Source of the DNA: Begonia masoniana
Taxonomy: Eukaryota; Streptophyta; Magnoliopsida; Cucurbitales; Begoniaceae
Reading direction: 5' to 3'
Length of the DNA: 64,000 bases
Assembly (NCBI GenBank): GCA_022432975.1
Contig: CM039516.1
Location: forward strand, 32,893,737 to 32,957,736
Shown: positions 11,137 through 22,519 of the stretch, in pieces
Position numbering within the stretch: the first letter of the stretch is position 1
Layout of the letters: each line of letters opens with the position of its first letter
Translations under genes and position numbers: made by a program
Notes under the pieces: generated by a model
Told to the model about the DNA's origin: nothing
The model's database searches: none
Seen by the model: only the letters and a program-made list of their open reading frames with translations

Positions 11137-11868
11137 CGAACGATCGCCCCACTTGTGGGCGAACGATCGCCCCACTTGTGGGCGATTGATCGCCCGTTGA
11201 TTTTCCATCTGCCGATCAATCGCCCACATGTGGGTGATCGATCGGCACACGCTCTGAATTTCTTCTAGAGCATGACTCCTTCTGCCGATTGATCGCTTTC
11301 CTTGCGATTGTTCGGCAGCCTCTCTGGATTTTGAAATCCAGAGAGCTGCTCCCTTCTCTCTCTTTTTCCTTCCTTTACTCTTTCCATCGTTACCCTGCAC
11401 ACAAACTCACACACTTCACAATTCTCCTTTCTACCTCATACATCCATCACTTCTTCAAATACTTTTCATAACAATACAACCACTTTATTCCCCGCATACA
11501 ATCCCCACTTAACTACTTGCCCAAAAACTGACTCAGAGCACATTTAAAACGTAACCAATTTCATTAAACAAACCACATGGATCCGTTTGAAAGTTTAACA
11601 TTTCCCCCTCTTTGAAATTATCAATAACACTACAAAATACTTTCAATCTTCCAAAAACACTATAAATTATCTAGCCAGATCCAAGCATCATAAAATGTTC
11701 AACTATACAATTTCCTATATCCTATCTATCAATTCCCCAAAATGTTTACCTACGTCCCCACGGGTCAAAATCACGTACCGACTGCTAGCGCACTCCCATG
11801 GGCCATCCTCCTTCAACGTGCTCATACTTCAGGAGGAGGGACGTCTTCCTCACCTGTCTCAAAATCAC

Positions 11869-12382
11869 CTACACCATAGAAATAAAAATGTGAGCTAGAG
11901 GCTCAATAAATCTACGTGAATGCACATGAATGCCAATGCTATGCATGTATAGTTCATAAATCATGCGTCCTACCTTTTCGCTAATCATTTCATTTATGTC
12001 ACCGGGGCTTCACTCTCGCTAGATAGGAGCGACACATCCTTCGATTGGATAGCCCCTCGTATCTAACCGGGGGGAAAACATGCTTCACCTGATAGCCATG
12101 TCTGAACCACCACCACCGACGTGACCTTTATTACATTCGTTTACCTTTTCGTTTTGTAAAAACATGCATAGAAATTCCTTTTCATGCTCTTTTCGAAAAC
12201 AATGATACGTGAACAAATATTATGCCATGAACGAAATAGAAACAAATAGAAACATACAAACAATTAACAACCTAACCAAACCTAAAACTAACTACCCGAA
12301 CACAATATATCTCAAATTCCTCAATTTAACGTACATTCTTATGGTGTAGACCAAGACGGCCAAACAAATCACGAAGACTTAC
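11869..12382 (-). other. Intron-like structured segment inside the reverse LTR
   Basis: On the minus strand the donor-like GAG|GTAAGT lies at plus 12377-12382 and the acceptor at 11869. The arms are CTACACCATA and TATGGTGTAG (plus 12340-12349 and within 11868-11878), exactly complementary and different at two pairs from the CTACATCACA/TGTGATGTAG form used by other LTRs. Hairpins GGCC-GTCTT-GGTC and GAGC-CTCTA-GCTC sit at the expected places. Confidence 0.62.
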
Positions 12383-13220
12383 CTCGCGTCCGTTGCACAC
12401 CAAGCTCCGTCCACGAGCGTTGTTTACCTAAGGCAATGCACAACATTCGTCATTTGAATCAATTCTAAACTATCGAGTTTAGAAAATTACAAACTTCTAG
12501 CTAAAGAAAATCTCCTAAACTCTAAAACACCTCATTGAGGTATTTTATCGAGCAACTCGTGCTCGTGAATTTCTAAACCTCCATTAATGGAGTTTTTAAA
12601 TTCTCCAACCACCAAACTTCTCAACCACCTCTATTAAACCATCAAACTTTCATCAATAATCATAAATACAGCCATTTGAGGCGCATTTATGCTAAACCTA
12701 TCAATTTCGAACTTTACTCCATGTTTTTAGCAAAACCCTAAACTAACCCTAATCCGTTTAAACCCTAGAAATCAAAATCTAACATACCAGAACTATAGAT
12801 TCATACCTAGAGTCGAGGAAGGAGAAGGAAACGTGAAGAGTTGAGTTGCCGGAGGAGGAGAATCGTCGGCGTTGAAGAGAAATGCACGGGAGGGAGAAAT
12901 CGTCGCCGAAGGAGGGTGAAAATGCAGGAAATCGCGTAACTGTGAGGGAGGAGAGGAAAAATTGTGATTTTTATTAAAATTTGACCTGCAAAATTACTTA
13001 TTTGCCCTTCCTTTTGATTTCTATTTGTTTCGTTAGTTATTTCGTTATTTAACTAACGATTCGTTTTCTTCAAAACTTCATATTTCTCCCAAAATTCTAA
13101 TTTATTATTACGGCTCCATTAAAACCTTCCGTTCAAAAAATAGACTTAATTTGACATATTTAAAAAAATGCCGTTTATATTGGAATAATTCAAATCCGTA
13201 AAGCCGGGTGTTACAAATAA

Positions 13221-13452
13221 AACATAAATTTTTGTCTTCATGGCCTCTGAATCGTTGTTTGCATTAACCTCGTGTAAGCTTGTCATGAGAGCACATCTTC
13301 AACTGCATCTTTCATATGTTCCTTTCACCGTATACATCATAAAGTTCAAACTATGAGTCTAATGCTCAATAAGAGATGCATAAACTATCATGAACATATA
13401 TTAGAATACAATTTTCGTAAAAACAGTTTTATCACGGTTCTTTCTGAATGGG
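13221..13452 (-). repeat. Split reverse LTR, second segment
   Basis: Between the solo LTR ending at 13215 and the Athila element starting at 13453. Plus-strand words TACATCATAAAG and ATGAGTCTAATGCTCAATAAG match the hairpin and arm region of the related reverse LTRs. Its last bases ATGGG (13448-13452) are the left TSD of the Athila element. Confidence 0.65.
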
Positions 13453-14934
13453 TGATAAGTGTGTATTCTTCACACTTATTTATACTTTTTACACTTGATT
13501 CGATAAGTTTTTCTCAAGTGTATGAATATATTTGATGAGTTTTGTGTGAGTGTGCAGCAAACTTTATTGAAAAATGGGAGAGTAAAAGAAGAAGGCGTAA
13601 AATAAGAAGAAACAAGAGAAGAAAAGAAAAGTTGATTGAGGAACCAGAGAAGGTGGCGAATGATCACCATACTTCTCGCGATCATGAACTCAGAAGAACA
13701 CAAATTGATCTCAGAGAAAATTTTACAGAAGAAGTGGCGATTAGTCACCACATACCAGCGACCAATCGCCACAAACAAAGATTTTTTATAAGCTAGATGC
13801 GAGAAAACAGAGAAGGTGGCGACTGATCGCCACATTCAAGCGATTAATCGCCATAAGAGATGAAATCTGAGGCAAAGAAGAGGCGATTGATGAATGGCGA
13901 TCGAGACATAAAACAGGTGGCGATTAATCGCCACATTTCTGGCGATCAATCGCCACATATGAATTTAATTTTAGAAAGGTTTCTGATTTTGATCTGAACC
14001 GTCAAAGCAAAAGGCCTTCAAATCTGAACCATTGATCAGTTGAAAAAGAACATAAAACCTAAAGTAAACAGGGAGAAAGCATTGAGCGAATTGGAGAGCA
14101 GGCGAGCAGCAGCACAAGGCGATTCCTGGAGGCGATTTCTACACATCACTTTTAATTTTTTCTCATCTTTTCTTTAAATTTCAATTATGAATTTCATTAT
14201 TACTTGTGTTTTTATTTCTATTAGCATGAACTAAACTTTTTATTCTAGGACTACGATGTAGCCAGACGATGTTTGTTTTTATGTTCTTCGTTTAATTATA
14301 TTTTATACGTATTTCTTCCAATATTGTTGGCACATTTAATTTCTGTTCTTAAAGCCTGTAAATTTCTGGCCAATCTTTACTTGATTTTTGGGGTGTTTTG
14401 AGACTGAGAGGTGATAAATACTCGAGCACTGAAATTAATGTCATTAATATACGTAGGCTAGAGATAGTTATGGTATTGGTGTGATCACTGTGATTTCTTG
14501 ATTTATTTGTATTTGATTAATGTAGGATTTGAGACTGAGAAGTGATAACCCATTAATCAGATAAACTACGCAATGCTCGAGAGAGATTGTGATAGAATTT
14601 AGTGAAATCGATCATCAACATCGGGAGAATATTTATGAATATAATTGCGAAGGACGGAAATAAATATTGTTTTGGTGAAGTCGTAGTTCCTAGGCTTTTA
14701 TTAATTTGATTTAATATAAGTTTATTTGTTTTGCTATTTTAATTTAGTTTATTTTAATTGTTTTAGTCATTTATTTTAACTGCAATTATTAAAAATCATA
14801 AAAACGTATGTTCAATTTAGAATTAAAATTAGTTATTTCGATTATTAATTACAAGTCCTCGTGGGTTTGACACTCTCTTTATCACTATATTACTTGTTAC
14901 GACTCGTACACTTGCGAACATAATTTTCACAACA
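13453..14934 (+). repeat. 5' LTR of the Athila element
   Basis: It begins TGATAAGTGTG and ends CACAACA, 1482 bp. It differs from the 3' LTR by scattered substitutions and small indels, such as a 6-base difference near 13553 and CTTC against TTAT near the start. It contains several near-palindromes of the form TGGCGATNAATCGCCA, including the perfect TGGCGATTAATCGCCA at 13918-13933. Confidence 0.95.
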
Positions 14935-14940
14935 AGTTTT

Positions 14941-14958
14941 TGGCGCCGTTGCCGGGGA
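14941..14958 (+). promoter_or_regulatory. Primer-binding site for Asp-tRNA
   Basis: TGGCGCCGTTGCCGGGGA, six bases after the 5' LTR end, matches the complement of the 3' end of plant Asp-tRNA. This primer is usual for Athila elements. It primes minus-strand DNA synthesis. Confidence 0.88.
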
Positions 14959-15158
14959 CTTAATTATTGATATCGAATTAATTATTGTTAGTTTTATATT
15001 GAATTCTATTTATTTTGATTCTTTATTTTCGTGTTATTCTCAGGTGTATGCGTAAGGAAGGAGACACCAATCTTCTCCCGCTTAACCTTGAAATCGAGTG
15101 CACGTGTCGACAAAATCGTAAAGCGAGAAGAGAAGCTATTCAACCAGCGCGTGTCACT

Positions 15159-16798
15159 ATGGGAGATAACAGAGAAGACAATATTTAAAATCCTCCACTC
15201 GTTATTGACAATCATCCACTTATGAATGCTGAGACCCGGACCTTACTGGATTATGTTATACCGACTGTATCTGGAGTGCATTCCGCTATTCGCAGACCGG
15301 CCATTAATGCTAATTTTGAAATTAAACCAGGCATCCTGCATATGATTCAACAATCTCAATTCAGTGGATTACCTTTAGAAGATCCCAAGGATCATATTGC
15401 AAATTTCTTAGAGGTATGCGACACTTTCAAATTTCACAATGTGGGGGATGATGCATTGAGACTACGGCTATTGCCATTTTCATTACGAGATCGTGCGAAG
15501 AACTGGCTTAACTCTTTGCCCGCTAATTCTATTACTACTTGGGAAGATTTATGTCAGAAATTTCTATCCAAGTTCTTTCCTTTCAAGAAGACCGCCAAGC
15601 TTCGCAATGATATAATCAATTTCAGTCAATTTGATGGGGAAACATTATATGAGGCTTGGGCACGTTTTAAAGATATGTTGAGGAGGTGTCCCAATCATGG
15701 ATTACCGAAATGGATGCATATTCAAACTTTTTATGTGGGCTTATCGGCATCTACTAAAACTCTGGTCAACGCTGCTGCAGGTGGCGCTTTAATGAGAAAA
15801 ACCGAGGAAGCAGCCTATGAATTATTAGAAGAATTAGCACTTAACAATGACCAGTGTCCAGTGGAGCGATCAATTATGAAGCGCACAACGGGTACTCCAG
15901 AACTCGAGGCTATGAAAGCTCTAACTCTACAGGTTGCATCATTGACTAAGCAATTACAGGAATCTCATATGGCAGCAAGTGTTGGGAAAACATCGAAAGT
16001 TAATTGTCAATGGTGTCAAGGGCCGCATTTGAGTGAAGAGTGTCAAGAGGGTAATCCTATGTCGAATGCAACAGCAGAGCAAGCTAATTATATGGGAAAT
16101 TTCAATCGTCAAGGCAATCCCAATTCTAATTCTTACAATCCAGGTTGGCGTCAACACCCAAATTTTTCATGGAGGAATTCTCAAAATGCTATGCAACCAC
16201 CTCAAGCATCTCAACCCGGTCCATCTCAACAAGTTGACAAGAAAAATGATCTTGAATCAGTCCTTATGCAATTTATGAATGAGACTCGCACTGCGATGCA
16301 AAATCAATCAGCCCAAATTCGCAGTCTGGAAAATCAACTTGGTCAATTCGCAAGCATCAATAATGGAAGACCTCAAGGCTCATTACCAAGTAACACAGAG
16401 GTGAATCCAAAAGATCATTGCCATGCCATCACCACTCGAAAGGGAACCGTTATTGAACCAGTGCCCAAAGAGAAATATATGCCTACAGTGGTCAGTGAGG
16501 AGTCCAGTGCAGAAACAGTTCAAAAGTCATCACCAGTTCAGCCATCACCTCAAGTGCCGTTTCCACAACGGTTGAAAAATGTGAAGCTCGACAAACAATT
16601 TTCTCAATTCCTTGATGTCTTCAAGAAGCTCCATATTAATATTCTGTTTGCCGATGCATTGGAGCAAATGCCGAGTTATGCAAAATTTATGAAAGATATT
16701 CTCTCCCACAAGCGAAAAATTGAGGAGTGTGGTATTATTGCTCTTTCAGAAGAGTGCAGTGCAATCATTCAGAAGAAACTCCCTCAAAAATTAAAAGA
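15159..16798 (+). pseudogene. gag: Athila gag, and start of the gag-pol frame
   Basis: The likely start is ATG 15159 (MGDNRED), but a TAA at 15186-15188 breaks the frame after nine codons; the long open part starts at ATG 15222. It matches the plant retrotransposon gag domain: [17 protein letters not shown] near the N-terminus, the hydrophobic core [19 protein letters not shown], then a [13 protein letters not shown] segment, which resembles a retroviral zinc knuckle with altered spacing, and a Gln/Asn/Pro-rich tail with [15 protein letters not shown] near 16400. Gag forms the particle that packages the element RNA. The frame runs on toward the protease but is cut at 16798 by a solo LTR; the visible ORF ends 54 bases inside that LTR. 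Confidence 0.92.
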
Positions 16799-17323
16799 TG
16801 TAGCACCCGGTTCTATCGAACCAACTCTTTTATTATTAATGGTATACACCTGATTAATCAATAATTTAAGTAGGGTTAGACAAGGGCACTAGAGTAAATT
16901 TACAATTTTCAAAAGTAGATAACGTATTTAAGGAAAGAGGGTTGGGTTTAATACACTGTAGCCGCCACCAATCTCATACTTTTCCTCTTCGGGTTTTCAG
17001 CTCAAGCAGCCGAGCTCCCTAGGCGATTTTCCTCGCTCGATTCTCCTTCAACTTAGGTAAGTTTTCCTCATTTCTCTTAAGATATAGTGGTCAGTTACCT
17101 GAGAGAGTACAATGTGAGGATTTTGAAGGTGCTGAGATTGAGCGTAGGTTCGGGTTCTTAGAGATAAATGGGATTACACGGGTAGCAGAGTTTCAAATCG
17201 GTTTCCTCAATCTTATTATTGATTTTTGATAAGGTCTAGTGAGAGTTGGATTAATGTATTGCCATAAACTTAGGTAAGCGAGCTTTTGGAGTAGTTGAAA
17301 CCGAGCATCACCAGGAGAGCCAG

Positions 17324-17834
17324 GTAAGTAAAGTTTACTTGTGCCTTCGGGCCTACATCACAAAACATTAGGGTTTGTTTGCTAAAATGTGTTGGTATGT
17401 CATGCATCATGTTTTTAAAAATATACGAAAATGAATTTGAATGCATGTCAGCATGGTAAGGATTGAACATATTGAAACAGTTATGTGAATCAGTTTTACT
17501 GTTAAGGGAACTAATCCACCCCTTAATGAGACAGTGGATATTTATACTTTGGGAGAATTGATCCAACTTCCAATTTCACAGGGGGATCTGAATACGTGAA
17601 TCAGATTTACTGTTAAGAGAACTAATCCACCCCTTAATGAGACAGTGGATATTTATACTTTGGGAGGGTTGATCCGACTCCCAACTTCACAGGGGGATCT
17701 GAACAGAAACGAAGCATGAACAACTGAATTGAGAAAGTAGAAATTGCATGTGTAGGAATTTATATTTCAGTGTTTCATTTCATTACTACTTTACTTACTT
17801 AGCATTAGGCTAATAGATGAGTTTTGTGATGTAG
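17324..17834 (+). other. Intron-like structured segment inside the solo LTR
   Basis: Donor-like CAG|GTAAGT is at 17324 and acceptor-like GATGTAG|GTGAAG ends at 17834. Arms CCTACATCACAAAAC (17352-17366) and GTTTTGTGATGTAGG (17821-17835) are exactly complementary over 15 bases. GCC-TTCG-GGC lies just before the left arm and TTAGC-ATTAG-GCTAA (17799-17813) before the right arm. The loop has two direct repeats with GGGAACTAATCCACCCCTTA (about 17480-17705). Confidence 0.65.
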
Positions 17835-18391
17835 GTGAAGAAGTGATAGCAGGTGTGTTTACTGAGTCTGCTGAGGACTAGATTGGTTTTGGAGTGCATC
17901 TTTGTAACAATCTGGCAGCTGATGGGGCGGTTTAACTGATGTCAGTTGGTGTGAAGGTTTAGTTGACAACGTTTCAATTTTAGTGTGTGGAGTTTTCATG
18001 ACAGTAGTGGTTTTCAATATTTTGAATATGTTTCTTTTCTTGAGCTTGCTGATAATAGTATTTGGTTAGGCATAAATGTTGATTTTACTGAAGTTGAGTA
18101 ATGTAAGGATTTGAATCGTTCTAAATGGTTTCAGTGAAGTAAGCTCGTTCTTCTCGCAGCTAGAGATGTTTTTGTATGAAATTTGAATAGTAGAAATATC
18201 GTCTACTTTCTGTTGAGTTTCCTGGAGTTACTTAGGGTCAGGGGTTTTTGAATGTCTTGAGTAAGTTTTTTTGCAAATTCAACCATCGGTGAATGGAGTT
18301 CACCGGTGGATGTTGGGTGTTTGTTCGCTGATAGACATTGGCGGATCGAATCATCCGGCTGACGTCACCGGATGATGTCGAGTATTCTACT

Positions 18392-18631
18392 CACCGGTGG
18401 ATGTCGTGTGAAAACCCGTCGGATGATGTAGAGAGTCTCTTGTCGTTTAGTGACCGGTGGATGTCGTGTGTTAATCCACCGGAAGATGAAGGAAGTGTTT
18501 TGTCGTTTAGTGACCGGTGGATGTCATGTGATAATCCACCGGAAGATGTAAGAAGTGTTTTGTCGTCTAGTCACCGGTGGATGCAGTATAACGTCGATCA
18601 TCCGGCTGACGTCACCGGAAGGTGTAGAGAA
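18392..18631 (+). repeat. 60-bp minisatellite, four units
   Basis: Units carry ACCGGTGGATGTCGTGTG and AATCCACCGGAAGATG with the core TTTTGTCGTTTAGTG, spaced 60 bp (ACCGGTGG near 18393, 18453, 18513 and 18573). TGACGTCA palindromes flank it at 18360-18367 and 18607-18614. Confidence 0.9.
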
Positions 18632-18997
18632 TATTTTGTCGTTTTGTTCCCGGATGATGTCTTCTATTTTCTGCTTCAGCCCCTTTTTATTGACTTTGTT
18701 CAGCGGGCGACGTGTTTGACTTTTTGAGACTTATGGAGTATTTTGCAATTTAAACCTTTATTCTTTTGCTGATTATTCCTTAACATTTCAACTGAATAAT
18801 CAGGCATCGTACAATAGCTTTGTTTAACTTTTTTTTTACTTAAACGATTTCCGCTGTAAGTTCTTGAATGTTTGAAGTTTTAGAAAATATCCAATTTTGA
18901 CTTTCGAGTAGACCTTTAGGTTTGGTTCAAAGTTTTTCCGAGTTTCGTGCAAGATTGTGTAACAAACCGGGTTCAGAAAACTCGGGTCGTTACAAAA

Positions 18998-21900
18998 GAT
19001 TCGGGAAGTTTCGAGATTGGCAATTCTGTATGTACCAGGGCACTATGCTATTTGGGGGCAAGCATTAATTTGATGCCTTTGTCTATATTCCGGAAACTCA
19101 ATCTAGGCGAAGCCAAGCCGACAGGAGTTACATTATTGATGGCCGATCGCTCTCTTAAACACCCGAGAGGCATTATTGAAGATGTGCTCGTAAAAGTTGA
19201 TAAATTTATATTCTCAGCTGACTTTATTGTGCTTGATATGGAAGAAGATCGAGATGTGCCTATTATTCTGGGTCGACCATTCCTTGCTACGGGTCGTGCC
19301 CTTATTGACGTACAAAAAGGTGAATTGAGCTTGAGAGTGCAAGATGAAGAAGTCACATTTAATGTTTTCAAAGCCATGAAGTATCCATGGGATAGCAATG
19401 ATGTTTTTCATGTTAAAGTGACCGAGTCCACAATAGATGAAGTTGCACGTCAACCAGATGACCCTTTAGAAGCATGTGTGTTTGGGCAGCATTATAATCT
19501 GGAAGAGAACAATGAAGCACGTGGGTATGCAATATGGATGGATTCATTTGAGCCAAATAAGAGGAATTATTACGAGAAGTTGGGGGAAGGCCCGTCACGC
19601 ACTTTACCATCCATTGAGCAACCACCGGTGTTAGAGCTAAAGACACTACCGACCCACTTAAAATATGCATATTTACAAGCCCCATCTTCACTACCAGTAA
19701 TTATTGCCGCCGATTTATCTAAAGAAGAAGAAGAGAAATTACTTCGAGTACTCCGAAAGTTCAAATCAGCAATTGGATGGACCCTAGCAGATTTAAAGGG
19801 AATAAACTCATCGTTTTGTATGCACAGAATTCTTATGGAGGAAGATCATAAACCATCCGTGGAACACCAACGACGTCTTAACCCTACCATGAAAGAAGTA
19901 GTGCGCAAAGAAATATTAAAGTGGTTAGATGCTGGTGTGATATACCCTATTTCTGACAGTTCATGGGTTAGCCCCGTTCAAGTTGTACCAAAGAAAGGAG
20001 GGATGATAGTTGTGAAAAATGAAAATAATGAGCTCATTCCTACTCGCACTGTTACCGGTTGGCGCATATGTATGGATTACAGGAAATTAAACTAGGCGAC
20101 TAGGAAAGATCACTTCTCGCTTCCGTTTATTGATCAGATGCTCGACCGACTCGCAGGACATGATTTTTATTGTTTTCTTGATAGTTATTCCGGGTATAAT
20201 CAAATTGCCATTGCTCTTGAAGACCAAGAGAAAACTACATTTACTTGCCCATACGGCACTTTTGCATTTCGACGGATGCCTTTTGGTCTTTGTAATGCTC
20301 CGGCCACTTTTCAACGGTGCATGATAGCAATATTTTCTGACATGGTCGAACGCATTATTGAGGTATTTATGGATGATTTCTCTATTTTTGGATCTTCTTT
20401 TGATAGTTGTTTGGAGAATCTGAATATGGTGCTTCAACGATGTGCCGAGACAAATTTGGTATCGAATTGGGAAAAATGTCATTTCATGGTACGTGAAGGT
20501 ATTGTATTAGGCCATCGGGTATCGTCAAAGGGGATAGAAGTGGATCGCGCCAAGATTGATACGATTGAGAAGTTACCACCACCGATATCAGTTAAGGGAG
20601 TAAGGAGCTTCTTGGGACACGCCAGCTTTTATCGACGCTTCATCCAAGATTTCAGCAAGATCACCAAGCCATTATGTAATTTGCTGGAAAAAGGGGTGGA
20701 GTTCCATTTTGATGACGCATGTTTAGTCGCCTTTAATTTATTAAAAGAGAAGCTCACTTCTGCACCTATTGTTGTAGCACCAGCTTGGGATCTCCCATTT
20801 GAAGTTATGAGTGATGCTAGTGATTTTGCAATTGGCGCAGTATTAGGGCAACGCAAGGATAAGACATTTCGCACGATTTACTATGCAAGCCGAGTCCTTA
20901 ATGATGCCCAGTTGAATTATGCTACCACCGAAAAAGAACTACTTGCAGTGGTATTCGCCTTCGATAAATTTCGTTCTTATCTTATTGGCAATAAGATAAT
21001 AGTTTTCACTGATCATTCTGCCATTAAATACCTTATGGTTAAGAAAGATGCAAAGCCTCGCCTCATTCGTTGGGTTCTACTACTCCAAGAGTTCGATTTG
21101 GAAATTAGAGATAAAAAAGGTACAGAAAATCTAGTGGCAGACCACTTATCAAAACTTGAACCTCAAGAACACGTGCACAAAGATGGAGTTCCTATTGTTG
21201 ATACTTTCCCGGATGAGCAACTATTTAGTGTCGACAATACACCATGGTATGCAGATATTGTTAATTTTCTGGCTAGTGGTGTACTACCCATAGAGCCGTC
21301 CGCTCACAAACGAAAGAAATTTTTTGCCGATGCTAAGCGATATTATTGGGAGGATCCATTCCTTTACAAGCATTGTGCGGATCAGGTTATACAGAGATCT
21401 ATTTCGAAAGACGAAGTGCACGATATATTACGGCATTGTCATTCACTAGAGTGTGGGGGTCATTTCAGAGGTAAGAGAACAGCAGCGAAAGTATTACAAT
21501 GTGGTTTCTTTTGGCCTACACTTTTTAGAGATGCTCACTTATTTGCTATATCCTGTGACCGTTGCCAACGTACCGGTCATATTTCATGCCGCGATGAGAT
21601 GCCATTGACTAATATTCTAGAGGTCAAATTATTTGATGTTTGGGGAATCGATTTCATAGGTCCGTTTCCTACCTCCTTCAATCATAAGTATATTCTCTTA
21701 GCTGTCGATTATGTCTCGAAATGGGTGGAGGCCATAGCTACTCCTACTAATGATGGAAAAGTGGTGCTAAATTTTCTTTGCAAAAACATTTTTACAAGAT
21801 TCGGTACTCCTCGGGCTATTATCAGTGATGAAGGTACACATTTTTGTAATAAGCAATTTGAAGCGTTATTATTGAAATATGGAGTCAAGCACCGCAAGGC

Positions 21901-22519
21901 TCTCTGTTATCATCCGCAGTCGAATGGCCAAACCGAGGTTTCAAATCGAGAAATCAAGCAAATTTTAGAAAAGACGGTCAGCTCTTCTCGCAAAGATTGG
22001 TCACGGAAGCTCGATGATTCTCTTTGGGCTTATCGAATAGCTTTCAAAACACCATTAGGTATGTCGCCATACCGTTTGGTTTTTGGTAAAGCCTGTCATC
22101 TTCCGGTGGAATTGGAGCATCGAGCTTTATGGGCTATTAAAAAGATAAATATGGAGTTCCCAGCAGCTGGCGAAGCTAGACTATTGCAGTTAAACGAGCT
22201 TGATGAATTTCGAAGAGAAGCTTATGAAAATTCGAGAATTTATAAAGAAAAGACTAAGGCGTGGCACGATAAACATATTGTATTGAAAGAATTCAGCCCA
22301 GGCCAGCAAGTGTTATTATTCAATTCTCGAATTCGGTTATTTCCTGGAAAACTCAAATCACGCTGGTCAGGTCCATTCACGGTTATTCAAGTGTTCCCTC
22401 ATGGAGCTGTTGAAAGTCAAGGTGACGATCAATCTACTTTAAAGGTTAACGGTCAAAGATTAAAACCGTATTGGGGCGATGTATTCGACAGTGCAAAGTC
22501 TGTTCTTATTCTCAATTAA
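18998..22519 (+). pseudogene. pol: Athila pol: protease, reverse transcriptase, RNase H, integrase
   Basis: This continues the gag frame after the solo LTR. Order: protease near 19040-19330 (motif LCYLGASINLM, where the catalytic Asp of the usual D-L/S-G triad is Tyr); reverse transcriptase about 19690-20560, with RICMDYRKLN and the catalytic FMDD near 20366; RNase H about 20800-21160 ([34 protein letters not shown]); integrase about 21330-22300, with a His/Cys zinc-binding part and the D,D,E core ([29 protein letters not shown]). A TAG at 20093-20095 breaks the frame inside the reverse transcriptase right after DYRKLN; both sides stay in the same frame. The product would copy and integrate the element, but the stop, the missing protease residue and the LTR insertion disable it. 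Confidence 0.95.

Larger units (their letters stand above)
10859..13215 (-). repeat. Reverse solo LTR, TSD AATAA
   Basis: It begins TGTAACGACCC and ends CCGGGTGTTACA on the plus strand, flanked by AATAA at 10854-10858 and 13216-13220. No internal region is attached. The left part (sense 3' part) has a 32-base G run and several GATC-centred near-palindromes such as GCCGATCGATCGGC (near 11079) and GCCGATCAATCGCC (near 11211). A proline-rich minus-strand frame there comes from the G run and is not a gene. Length is 2357 bp. Confidence 0.93.
16799..18994 (+). repeat. Solo LTR inside Athila gag-pol, TSD AAAGA
   Basis: It begins TGTAGCACCCGGTTC and ends GGGTCGTTACA, 2196 bp, with AAAGA at 16794-16798 and 18995-18999. 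It belongs to the same family as the chromovirus LTRs at 23669 and 31801 (shared terminus, TATTTAAGG at about 130 bp, TTCGGGCCTACATCACAAAAC block, 60-bp repeats). A solo LTR implies that the internal region was lost by recombination between two LTRs after insertion. A 129-codon frame at 18338-18727 is translation of its minisatellite. Confidence 0.95.

Noticed and set aside
10927..11400. 157-codon minus-strand frame with a proline run
   Set aside because: The proline run comes from the 32-base G tract inside a solo LTR; no domain and no conserved start.
18338..18727. 129-codon frame with repeated RWMSC words
   Set aside because: Translation of the 60-bp LTR minisatellite.
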